From positions 62,001-126,000 of the forward strand of contig JAJDXS010000083.1 of assembly GCA_022823145.1 (NCBI GenBank): a DNA stretch of 64,000 nt. Direction: 5' to 3'. This document shows positions 26,336 to 34,726 of the stretch, in pieces. Source of the DNA: Gemmatimonadota bacterium (GTDB taxonomy: Bacteria > Gemmatimonadota > Gemmatimonadetes > Longimicrobiales > Gaopeijiaceae). The translations under genes were made by a program, and so were the position numbers. The notes beneath the pieces were generated by a model. That model was not told the DNA's origin and searched no databases. It saw only the letters and a program-made list of their open reading frames with translations. Positions within the stretch are counted from its first letter, which is position 1. The number at the start of each line of letters is the position of its first letter.

Positions 26336-29002
26336 ATGACCCGCTCTCGCACTCGCCCGGCCCTCGCGGGCCTCGCCGCCCTTTCCCTCGCTGCTCTTTC
26401 GCTTGCCGCACTCTTCGCGATCGCGCTGCCCGTCGGCGCCCTTCACGCCCAGGACGCCTCACAGGAGGTCCTGGCGGCCAGAGAATGGGTGCAGCCGCCC
26501 GACGAGATCGCGGACGCCGTACTGGCCCCGCGCTATCTGAACGTGTCGCTCAACGAGGCCAGCCCGAACGGGATGTGGTTCCTGCATCAGGTGAGCGACG
26601 GGCCCGTCACGATGGACCGCTTCTCCCGGCCCTTCGACGAACTGGGCGGGCAGTTCTACGAACCGCAGGCGAACCGCAGCCGCTCGCTCTCGATCCGCAA
26701 CATGGCGGGGCTGCAGGTGATCTCGGCGGCGGACGGCTCCGTGACCGACATCGAGGTCCCGGACGGCGCGCGCGTGTCCGGTGCCCAGTGGTCGCCGGAC
26801 GGTTCGCAGCTGGCCTTCTACGTGCACACGGGCGACGCCACGCACATCCACGTCGCCGATCCGGCGAGCGGCGATTCCCGCCAGATCACCCGCGACGCGG
26901 TGCTGGCCACGATGGTCACCACCTTCGAGTGGACGTCGGACGGGGACGAGATCGCGACCGTACTGATCCCCGACGGCCGCGCGGCGCGCCCCATGGCCCC
27001 GTCGGTCCCGAGCGGCCCCCAGGTCAAGCAGACAGAGGACGGCAGGAACATTCTGCGCACGTACGCGAGCCTGATGGCCACGCCGCACGACGAGGCGCTG
27101 CTGGAGTGGCACGTCACCGGTCAGCTGGCGACGATCGCGGTCGACAACCGGCGTGTGACCAACATCGGCGACCCGGCGATGATCCGCAGCTTCGACTTCT
27201 CGCCGGACGGGATGTACGCGCGCGTCACGACGATGCAGCACCCGTTCAGCTACATCGTGCCCGTGACGAGCTTCGGGCGCGTCGAGGAGATCTGGGACCG
27301 CGACGGCACCGTTCTCGCCGAGATCGACGAAACGGAGCTGAACACGGGGATTCGTGGTGCTCCCTCGGCTCCCGGCGTCGCCGGCGACGAGGAGGAGCCC
27401 GACCGCCGGCAGATGGCGTGGCGCGAGGACGGCGCCGGCCTGGTGTACCTGCGCATGGAACCCGCGCCCGAAGAGGAGGAGGGTGCTGAAGAGGAGGCCG
27501 AGGAAGAGGAAGACGGGGACGCGCGGCGCATGGACCGTGTGATGCTGTGGGCGCCGCCGTTCGGCGAGGACGACGAGACCGTGCTCTACGAGAGCCGGCA
27601 GCGGATGGCGAACCACCGGTACTCGGAGGACTATGGGTGGCTCTTCGTCACGCAGGGTGGCGGCGGAGCCGGACGCGGCGGATTTGGCGGCGGCGGCGCA
27701 CGCGGGACGCGCACGGAGTACGCGGTCCGCCTCGACGACCCGGAGACGCGGTACGAGATCAGCGTATGGGATACGGACGAGTTCTACGAGAACCCCGGTT
27801 CGCTGCTGATGACCAGCGGGCAGGCCGGCGGCGGTGGCGCGGCGTTCCGCTTCGGAGGCGGCGGTGGCGGGGCTGGCGGACACTTCGTGGAAATCGCCGG
27901 TGCGGACGGCGCCGAGTCCGTCTTCCTGATGGGCACGGTCTACAACGAAGACCCCCTGGCCGAGTCGCCGATGAGCTTCCTCGACCGGGTTGCGCTACGC
28001 AGCGGGGAAAGGGAGCGCGTGTACGAGAGCTCCAACGACGGGCAGTCCGAGCGGATCACGACCGTGCTCGACGCCGATGCGGGACGGTTCGTGGTGCAGC
28101 GCGAGACGCCGACGGAGGTCGCGCAGGGCTACCTGGTGGACGGCGGTACGCGCACGCAGCTGACCAGCAACGTCGACTACACACCCGACCTGACCAACGC
28201 GCCGCGCCAGCGCTTCACGGTGGAGCGTCCGGACGGCTTCCGCTTCCTGGTCAACGTCACCATGCCGCCCGACTACCAGGAGGGCGAGCGGCGCCCCGCC
28301 ATGTTCTGGTTCTATCCTCGCGAATACGAGGATCAGGAGGGCTACGACGAGGGCGCGCGCACCTATAACAAGAACGCGTTCCCGAACTTCGGGACCCGCT
28401 CGATCGAGTACCTGATCCGGCTGGGCTACGTGGTGGTCGAGCCCGACGCGCCGATCGTGGGCGAGGAGGGACGCATCAACAACAACTACCAGCACGACCT
28501 GCGCAACAACCTCGCGGCCGTGATCGACGAACTGGACGCGCGGGGCCTGATCGACAGACGCCGGCTGGGGTTGGGTGGGCACTCCTACGGCGCCTTCGGC
28601 ACGCTGAACGCCATGGTGCACACGCCGTTCTTCAAGGCCGGGATCGCCGGCGACGGCAACTACAACCGGACCTTCACCCCGCTGGGCTTCCAGAGGGAGC
28701 CGCGGTACTTCTGGGACGCGCGCGAGGTCTACCTGGGCATGTCCCCCTTCGTGTACGCCAACAACCTCACCGGAGCAGTGCTGCTCTACCATGGCATGCA
28801 CGATCAGAACGTCGGTACGGCGCCCGATCACTCGCCGCGCCTCTTCCACGCCCTGAACGGCCTGGGCAAGGAGGCGGCGATGTACCTGTATCCGTTCGAG
28901 GACCACGGCCCGGCGACTCGCGAGACGCTGCTCGACCTGTGGGCGCGCTGGGCCGCGTGGCTGGATGTGCACCTGGCCGCGGAGGAGCGGCCCGTGACGT
29001 GA
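26336..29002 (+). CDS. Exported prolyl-oligopeptidase-family (S9D-like) peptidase
   Basis: An 888-residue protein starting at ATG 26336 behind GGAGTCAGGAAG, with a signal peptide cut near LHAQDA. The N-terminal beta-propeller is interrupted by low-complexity stretches: an acidic run near 380-395, and two Gly-rich runs near 440 and 500. The C-terminal alpha/beta domain has FWFYPREYEDQ, LGGHSYGAFG with Ser near 748, the acid in HDQNVGT near 822, and His in EDHGP near 858. This layout resembles plant glutamyl endopeptidase (S9D). It likely degrades peptides in the periplasm. A long hairpin follows the stop. Confidence 0.87.
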   Translation: MTRSRTRPALAGLAALSLAALSLAALFAIALPVGALHAQDASQEVLAAREWVQPPDEIADAVLAPRYLNVSLNEASPNGMWFLHQVSDGPVTMDRFSRPFDELGGQFYEPQANRSRSLSIRNMAGLQVISAADGSVTDIEVPDGARVSGAQWSPDGSQLAFYVHTGDATHIHVADPASGDSRQITRDAVLATMVTTFEWTSDGDEIATVLIPDGRAARPMAPSVPSGPQVKQTEDGRNILRTYASLMATPHDEALLEWHVTGQLATIAVDNRRVTNIGDPAMIRSFDFSPDGMYARVTTMQHPFSYIVPVTSFGRVEEIWDRDGTVLAEIDETELNTGIRGAPSAPGVAGDEEEPDRRQMAWREDGAGLVYLRMEPAPEEEEGAEEEAEEEEDGDARRMDRVMLWAPPFGEDDETVLYESRQRMANHRYSEDYGWLFVTQGGGGAGRGGFGGGGARGTRTEYAVRLDDPETRYEISVWDTDEFYENPGSLLMTSGQAGGGGAAFRFGGGGGGAGGHFVEIAGADGAESVFLMGTVYNEDPLAESPMSFLDRVALRSGERERVYESSNDGQSERITTVLDADAGRFVVQRETPTEVAQGYLVDGGTRTQLTSNVDYTPDLTNAPRQRFTVERPDGFRFLVNVTMPPDYQEGERRPAMFWFYPREYEDQEGYDEGARTYNKNAFPNFGTRSIEYLIRLGYVVVEPDAPIVGEEGRINNNYQHDLRNNLAAVIDELDARGLIDRRRLGLGGHSYGAFGTLNAMVHTPFFKAGIAGDGNYNRTFTPLGFQREPRYFWDAREVYLGMSPFVYANNLTGAVLLYHGMHDQNVGTAPDHSPRLFHALNGLGKEAAMYLYPFEDHGPATRETLLDLWARWAAWLDVHLAAEERPVT

Positions 29003-29018
29003 CGACATCGCCGCATCG

Positions 29019-29056
29019 CCGCATCGGCGCATCACTTCAGGTGGTCGCCGATGCGG
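29019..29056 (+). terminator. Long hairpin after the S9D-like peptidase gene
   Basis: CCGCATCGGCG and CGCCGATGCGG pair perfectly over 11 bp. The interior (ATCAC with GTGGT, loop TTCAG) can extend the stem to about 16 bp. It has no U-run, so it is either a U-less terminator or an mRNA-stabilising structure. The stop at 29002 lies 17 nt upstream, and the next start is 30 nt downstream. Confidence 0.55.
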
Positions 29057-29085
29057 CCTGGCGGCCGGCTGCCGGGGGCTGACGG

Positions 29086-31365
29086 GTGACCGACCCGCCT
29101 TCCCCGGAGAGACACCTCGGACTCCTCGGCGCTACCGGCGTCGGGGTGGGCGCGATCGTCGGGGGCGGGATCCTCGCGCTGGCCGGGGTCGCCTTCGCAA
29201 CCACGGGGCCGAGCGCGATCGTGGCGTTCGGGCTCAACGGGTGCATCGCGTTCCTCACCGTCTTTTCCTTCGCCGAGCTCGCGGCCCGCTTTCCCCAGTC
29301 GGGTGGCACCTACACCTATGCGCGCAAGGTGCTCACGGTGGAGGTGGCCTTCGCCGTCGGGTGGGTGGTGTGGTTCGCTTCGGTGGTCGCGGCGGTGCTG
29401 TACGCGATGGGGTTCGCGGTCTTCCTCGTCCCCTTCCTGGAGCGGATCGCGCTGCTCGTGAACGGCGAGGTCCCCGGATGGATCGGGACGCGGCCGGCGC
29501 TGATCGTCTACGCGCTTGCCGCGGTCGGCTACTACAAGTGGCGCCTCACGCGCGCGGCTTCCGGGGTGAGCCAGTGGGAGACCGTGGGGAAGGTGGTCGT
29601 CTTTGCGGTGGTGGTCGTCGCCGGGTTCTTCGCGCTGGCCACCGAGCCGCCGCCCCCGGGGGCGCTCGGTGCCAGCTTCCGGCCCTTCTTCGCGGAAGGG
29701 TTCGCGGGGCTCGCCCAGGCGATGGGATACACCTTCATCGCGCTGCAGGGGTTCGATCTGATCGCCGCAGTGGGTGGGGAAGTCCGCGACGCCGAACGCA
29801 ACCTGCCCCGGTCGATGTTCCTGTCGCTCGGCACGGCGCTGGCGATCTACCTGCCCCTCCTCTTCCTGATCGTCGCGGTCGGGACGCCGGATCGGCCGAT
29901 CGTCGAGGCCGCCGCCGCCAACCCCGAGATCCTCGTCGCCGACGCCGTGCGCAACTTCATGGGGCCGGCCGGCTATTGGCTCGTCGTCGCGGCCGGGCTG
30001 CTCTCCATGCTGTCGGCGCTGCAGGCGAACCTTCTCGCCGCTTCCCGCTTCGCCCGCACGATGGGCGCGGACCGCACGCTGCCGCCGCGCCTGGCCCACC
30101 ACGCCCCCGGCACCGGGGCTCCCACCGCCGCGATCCGGCTCAGCGCGATCGTGGTGGCGCTGTTGATCGTCGCCGTGCCCGATGTCGCGGCGGCCGGCGC
30201 CATGGCCAGCCTCATCTTCCTCGCCTGCTTCGCGCTGACCCACAAGATCGGATACCTGGCGCGCAGGCGGACGGGGAAACCGAGCGGCTTCCGCACCCCC
30301 GCGTTCCCGCTCGTACCGCTCGTCGGCGGTTCGGCCTGCCTCGTCATCGGGCTCTACCAGGCGGTTGCGGTTCCCCCCGCAGGGGTTCTGGCGGCGGTGT
30401 GGCTCGGCGTGGGAGCGGTGCTGTACTCGCTGTACCTCGCGCCGCGGGCCCGCGCGGTGGACGCCTCGACCGAGGCCCGCAACCCGGAGGTGATGAAGCT
30501 GCGCGGACGGCGCCCGGTGGTGCTCGTCCCGATCGCGAATCCGGCGAACGCCGAGACCCTGGTGACGATGGGCAGGGCGCTCGCGCCGCCCGAGGTCTCG
30601 CGGGTGCAACTGCTGTCGGTGGTTTCGCCCCCCGGCCGCTACCCTGAAGGCGACGGGCTGCCGCAAGGGGTACGTGATGCACAAGCCGTCCTGGGGGGGG
30701 CACTGGGCACGGCGCTCAGGGTCGACCTCCGCCCCGAGGCGCTGATCACGCTGCACGGCGACCCCTGGAGCGAGATCGCCAGAGTCGCCGAGGCGACCCG
30801 CTGCGAGAGCCTGCTCCTCGGCGTCGGCGAGCTCGACGATTCGCTCATGACCGGACCGCTCGCTGGGCTGATCGCGGCCGTCGACGCCGATGTGGTGATC
30901 CTGCGCGCCCCGAGCGACTGGACACCCGACAACGCACGGCGGATCCTGGTGCCTTCGCGCGGCGGGCGCGACCAGAGCCCCGTGCGCGCGCGCCTCCTGG
31001 GCAGCCTGAGCCGCACCGCGACAAGGGACGTGGCCTTTCTGGGCGTACTATCCGAGAAGGCGGGTCCAGGGGTGCACAAGAGGGCGTTCCGCGACCTCGA
31101 GCGCCTGGCCCGGGACGAGGTCGGCACCGACGCCCACGCGGAACTCGCGATCGGAGACGATGTGGTGGCCGAAGTGGCGAAACGCGCTCAGGACACGGAC
31201 CTGCTGATCCTCGGCTTCCACCGAAGCGGCCGACGACGCGCCGTGTTCAGCACCCTGATGCTGAAGATCGCCCGCGCGACCGAGTGCCCGCTCCTGATGA
31301 TCAGCCACCGGCGGGGGGCGGCGCTGCTGCCGGAGAGCTCGATCCTGGGGCGGGCGGGGCGGTAG
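29086..31365 (+). CDS. APC-superfamily amino-acid permease with C-terminal UspA domains
   Basis: A 759-residue protein starting at GTG 29086. Residues about 10-460 form some 12 transmembrane helices of an APC transporter. The first helix carries GVGVGAIVGGGILALAG, the unwound substrate-binding motif, and helix 2 has FAELAARFPQSGGTYTY. Residues about 480-755 are cytoplasmic and form two universal-stress-like domains (VVLVPIANPANAETLV, RILVPSRGGRDQS, LLILGFHRSG). The latter may bind nucleotide and regulate transport, as in archaeal ApcT-UspA arrangements. The substrate is probably an amino acid; which one is unknown. It fits with the surrounding peptidases as an uptake route. Confidence 0.86.
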   Translation: MTDPPSPERHLGLLGATGVGVGAIVGGGILALAGVAFATTGPSAIVAFGLNGCIAFLTVFSFAELAARFPQSGGTYTYARKVLTVEVAFAVGWVVWFASVVAAVLYAMGFAVFLVPFLERIALLVNGEVPGWIGTRPALIVYALAAVGYYKWRLTRAASGVSQWETVGKVVVFAVVVVAGFFALATEPPPPGALGASFRPFFAEGFAGLAQAMGYTFIALQGFDLIAAVGGEVRDAERNLPRSMFLSLGTALAIYLPLLFLIVAVGTPDRPIVEAAAANPEILVADAVRNFMGPAGYWLVVAAGLLSMLSALQANLLAASRFARTMGADRTLPPRLAHHAPGTGAPTAAIRLSAIVVALLIVAVPDVAAAGAMASLIFLACFALTHKIGYLARRRTGKPSGFRTPAFPLVPLVGGSACLVIGLYQAVAVPPAGVLAAVWLGVGAVLYSLYLAPRARAVDASTEARNPEVMKLRGRRPVVLVPIANPANAETLVTMGRALAPPEVSRVQLLSVVSPPGRYPEGDGLPQGVRDAQAVLGGALGTALRVDLRPEALITLHGDPWSEIARVAEATRCESLLLGVGELDDSLMTGPLAGLIAAVDADVVILRAPSDWTPDNARRILVPSRGGRDQSPVRARLLGSLSRTATRDVAFLGVLSEKAGPGVHKRAFRDLERLARDEVGTDAHAELAIGDDVVAEVAKRAQDTDLLILGFHRSGRRRAVFSTLMLKIARATECPLLMISHRRGAALLPESSILGRAGR

Positions 31366-31384
31366 TTACTCATATACTCGGGGC

Positions 31385-33883
31385 TCAGCGCTCCTCGACC
31401 TCGCGCAGCAGCCCCTCGTACACCGCCGCCGCCTCGTCCACCCGCGCCAGGAACCGCTCCCGGTCCTCGGCCGTGACCCAGCGGTCGCGCTCCACGACCC
31501 GCTCCCGGAAGGACTCGACTGCCGCAAGCAAGAAGCGGATGTCATCCGTGGAACGGTATTCGCGCCCATCGGCCACCACCCACACCGGGCTGGTCTGGGC
31601 GAAGGCGTAGCTGTCCGCCACCAGCGGTGATGCCGGGCCCAGCGCACGCGCCGCGATCCAGCCGCTGCCGTCGAGCTCGACCGCGCTCTCCAGACGGAAG
31701 CGGTCGCCCATGTCGCGCACGTCGTGGGTCGCGGCGATCTCGCCGTTGACCAGGATCTCGACCCGGTCCAGCGGGCTGTTGGTCGCCACGTCGATCTCGA
31801 CCAGGTGCGCCGCGCGCGCGCCGTCTCCGGCCTCTAACGCGATCTCGCTCCCCGGCAGCCGTCCATCCACCGTGAGGAAGAGCAGCGGGCCGTTGGTCGC
31901 GAAGGTGCGCCGCTCGCGGATCGCCGCCAGCCACGCGTCCGCCGACAGCGGCCCGTCGAGGTGCGCGTACGTGCGGCTCGCGCCGGGGCCCGGATCCCGC
32001 CACACGTCCGAGAAGTTGTCCGTCCCGCCGGTTGCCGCGAGTCGGAAACCCGCATTCAGGATGCGGTAGTACATCCGCGCGTTCACGCGTTCGTCGTACC
32101 AGAAACAGATGACGTCGTAGAAGTCGCCCGAACCGAGCGCCACGTCCACCGGTATTTCCTGGGTGCCGACGCTCTCGGGCGTCTCGACCAGGCCGGTGAA
32201 CGGGTGCATGAACCCGCCCGTCGCCCCCTGCGCCCGCGCCGCGTCGAGGTAGTCGGCGTTCAGGCGGTCGGCCGCGAACGGCGTGCCGGCCGCGCCGCCG
32301 ATCAGCGGCGTGATGAATTCGCTCACCCCCGCCAGCCCCACGTGTCCGTACGCGCCGCGGAACTCCTGCGCATACAGGAGGATGTGGTCGCCGGTCGAGA
32401 GCGGGTGGGGCCTTCCCGTCAGGTCGTCCCACCGTCCCATCAGCCGGGTCCCGTCCATGTGGATGAGGGAGATGGAGACGCGAAGATCCTCGCTGACCAA
32501 GTCGTTGAAGAAGTCCTGGTGGGTGAGTCCGTAACGTCCCTGATGGAGGTCGTGCACGTGGGTGTCGCCGGCGTGCCAGCCCATGGCGGCCGCATCGACG
32601 AGGCGCGCGAGTTCGAAGCGCTCCTCGATGCTCCCGCCCTCGCGCACCTGCACCGCAGCGGTGATCGGACGGTATTCGAGGCCACGCCGCAGGGTGACCG
32701 TCACCTCGCCCGCGGGCACTTCGACCTCGAAGGCGCCGGCGGTGCGGAAGTAGTGCGTCTCGGTCGGCGACAGCACCCGGTGGAAGCCCCCGCGCGGGGC
32801 GTAGGCGCGGCCGTCCGAGGCGACCACCGTGACCCGCGCCGGGACGGGGCGCCCGCGCTCGTCGAGCACCGTGCCGCTGAGCGTACCCATCGGCGCCGCA
32901 TGCACGCGGTCGCTCACATCCAGCGTGCGCCACGAACTCCGCGCGCCCCCCGAGACTGCCATCACGTGGAGCCGCGTGGCCCCCTCCTCATTCGAGACGA
33001 AGGCGATCTCGCTGCCGTCCGGGCTGACGCGCGGGGTGAGCTCGTGGCTCTCGCCTCCGGTGAGCCGCAGCGGATTGCCGCCGCCCGCGCCGATCAGCAC
33101 CAGGTCGTTCGACCCCGCGTCGTCGGAGACGTACACGAGACCGCTGCCGTCCGGCAGCCAGTCCGGCCGCGCCCGCCAGGCGGTCTCCTCCGCGCGTACC
33201 AGCACCGGCTCGGTGCCTCCGGACGCCCGCGTCCAGATCCCGCCGGTACCCGTCATGCCGGGCGCTGGGGCCATGTACGCGAGAACCCCCTGGGGCGAGA
33301 GCCTCGCCTGGTACTGGCTCCCCGGCCCGGTCAGGATCTCGTCCCGCGCACCCGTCGCGACCTCCACCCGATGCACGTCCATCCCCCGTCCCATCGTGGT
33401 GAAATGGACAAAACGGCCATCGGGGCTCCACGCCGGCTGCAGGTCGACCCCGCCGCCTTCCATCAGCGGCACGACCGCGCCGCTCTCCACTTCGAGCAGC
33501 GCGATGTCAAGTCCCTGTCCCGTCTCCACCGTCATCGCGATCCGCGACCCGTCGGGGCTCCAGCTGGGCTCGAAGTGGTACCACGGCCCCCGTGTCAGCT
33601 GCTCGGCCGCACCTCCCTGCGACGGGATCCGCCAGATGTCGCCCGCCATGGCGAAGGCGATCCAGCGTCCGTCGGGCGACCACGTCGGGCTCATGGGGCC
33701 CGTGCTGACCGGCGGCAGCATGTGCAGCTCGCCCCGGATGTTGCCCATCAGGCTCGGGTAGCGCAGCACGCCGGCCCGATCCTGTGCCGCGGCGCTCACG
33801 GCGGCGAATCCCAAGAAGGCGGTGTGCGCCACGAACATCAGCGCTCGCGGGAGAGCCGTGGCAGAACGTGGAGTCGTGTGCAT
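31385..33883 (-). CDS. Exported TolB-propeller / CehA-McbA-type metallohydrolase
   Basis: An 832-residue protein. ATG 33883 is chosen for the GGGAGGATC ribosome-binding site and the signal peptide (ALMFVAHTAFLGFAAVSAAAQ); the open frame continues upstream without meaning. Residues about 40-330 have TolB blades (SPTWSPDGRW, PAWSPDGRF, RVSPDGSEI). A carboxypeptidase-regulatory-like beta domain follows (GTVLDERGRPVPARV). The C-terminal half is a PHP-like CehA/McbA domain with GDTHVHDLHQG near 441 and TGGTDNFSD. McbA and CehA cleave carbamates, but exported relatives are uncharacterised. It is convergent with the permease gene. Confidence 0.82.
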   Translation of the reverse strand: MHTTPRSATALPRALMFVAHTAFLGFAAVSAAAQDRAGVLRYPSLMGNIRGELHMLPPVSTGPMSPTWSPDGRWIAFAMAGDIWRIPSQGGAAEQLTRGPWYHFEPSWSPDGSRIAMTVETGQGLDIALLEVESGAVVPLMEGGGVDLQPAWSPDGRFVHFTTMGRGMDVHRVEVATGARDEILTGPGSQYQARLSPQGVLAYMAPAPGMTGTGGIWTRASGGTEPVLVRAEETAWRARPDWLPDGSGLVYVSDDAGSNDLVLIGAGGGNPLRLTGGESHELTPRVSPDGSEIAFVSNEEGATRLHVMAVSGGARSSWRTLDVSDRVHAAPMGTLSGTVLDERGRPVPARVTVVASDGRAYAPRGGFHRVLSPTETHYFRTAGAFEVEVPAGEVTVTLRRGLEYRPITAAVQVREGGSIEERFELARLVDAAAMGWHAGDTHVHDLHQGRYGLTHQDFFNDLVSEDLRVSISLIHMDGTRLMGRWDDLTGRPHPLSTGDHILLYAQEFRGAYGHVGLAGVSEFITPLIGGAAGTPFAADRLNADYLDAARAQGATGGFMHPFTGLVETPESVGTQEIPVDVALGSGDFYDVICFWYDERVNARMYYRILNAGFRLAATGGTDNFSDVWRDPGPGASRTYAHLDGPLSADAWLAAIRERRTFATNGPLLFLTVDGRLPGSEIALEAGDGARAAHLVEIDVATNSPLDRVEILVNGEIAATHDVRDMGDRFRLESAVELDGSGWIAARALGPASPLVADSYAFAQTSPVWVVADGREYRSTDDIRFLLAAVESFRERVVERDRWVTAEDRERFLARVDEAAAVYEGLLREVEER

Positions 33884-33912
33884 TCGGATCCTCCCGGCGT
33901 GCGTTCGTGTGC

Positions 33913-34320
33913 CTACGGCTGGACGAGAGCGACCCCGCACGCCGCAGCCGCGTCGCACAGTCGACGGTCCAGCGAGGCAAGAGGCAAAGACCGACGCAAG
34001 GCGGTCTCGACGTAGGCGGAATCGTACACCGACAGTCCCTGTTTCCTGGCCAGTTCGAGGACGATACGGTCGTCGTGGTCGTGGTCGCGCGAAATCCGCA
34101 TCGCCTGCAAGTCCGAGAGCCTTGCCCGGCTGAAGCTTGCAGTGATACGGCCGCGTCGTTCGTTGACGACCAGTGCGTTGCGGACTTCGTACCACCAGAT
34201 GCCCGGGACCACCGCGCCGTGCTCCACCGCCAACTGCATTGCCTTGTCCGCCAGCGGGTGCTCCTCGTCGGCCAGACACCAGCAAAGAGCGACGGATGCA
34301 TCGATGACGAGGGGCGTCAA
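33913..34320 (-). CDS. PIN-domain toxin (VapC-like)
   Basis: A 135-residue RNase-type toxin. The PIN acidic residues are in place: Asp in VIDASVALCW, Glu in WWYEVRNAL, Asp in SVYDSAYVETA and Asp in LASLDRRL. VapC toxins cleave tRNA or rRNA. The start overlaps the antitoxin stop by 4 bp, so it is co-translated with its partner. Confidence 0.88.
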   Translation of the reverse strand: MTPLVIDASVALCWCLADEEHPLADKAMQLAVEHGAVVPGIWWYEVRNALVVNERRGRITASFSRARLSDLQAMRISRDHDHDDRIVLELARKQGLSVYDSAYVETALRRSLPLASLDRRLCDAAAACGVALVQP

Positions 34321-34565
34321 TACCGATGTCCCTCGTGGACGGTTGCCACCAGCTCCTCGATGGTGGCCCTATCCTGCAGGCGGCGACGACCTTCCTTCAT
34401 GCGGCGAGCTGCCTCTCGGGCGCGGGAACGGTCGTCCTGCTCCACGGGCACGAGCCGAGCGATGGGACGGCCATGCCTCGTTATGGTCACGCTCTCTCCG
34501 CCCATGACCCGTCGGAGCAGCCGCGGCAGGTGAGTCTTGGCTTCGTACGCGCCAACGCTTTCCAA
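34317..34565 (-). CDS. Phd/YefM-type antitoxin of the PIN toxin
   Basis: An 82-residue antitoxin. It starts at TTG 34565 with AAAGGAG well placed upstream. The N-terminal half is the Phd/YefM DNA-binding fold (VGAYEAKTHLPRLLRRV, GESVTITRHGRPIARLVP). The charged C-terminal half (AREAARRMKEGRRR) should wrap the toxin. First gene of the pair, preceded by a palindromic operator at 34580-34600 that it probably binds itself. Confidence 0.88.
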   Translation of the reverse strand: MESVGAYEAKTHLPRLLRRVMGGESVTITRHGRPIARLVPVEQDDRSRAREAARRMKEGRRRLQDRATIEELVATVHEGHRY

Positions 34566-34579
34566 AGCGTACTCCTTTC

Positions 34580-34600
34580 GACTGGACGATACGACCAGTC
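34580..34600 (-). promoter_or_regulatory. Operator palindrome of the toxin-antitoxin pair
   Basis: A 21-bp imperfect palindrome with arms GACTGG-CG and CG-CCAGTC around an AT centre, 15 bp upstream of the antitoxin start. A -10-like TACATT (minus strand, 34603-34608) lies next to it, so bound antitoxin would block the promoter. This is the usual autoregulation layout for such pairs. Confidence 0.6.
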
Positions 34601-34726
34601 TAATGTAGAAGCCCCGGGTCCGCCAGAGGGAGGCGAGCCCCGATCGCCACCCGTTTGCCCGAAAACCGCGCCGGGCCCAAGATGGACGCAGGCAGGAACG
34701 CTGATTTCAACGAAGGGAACGGAGCC

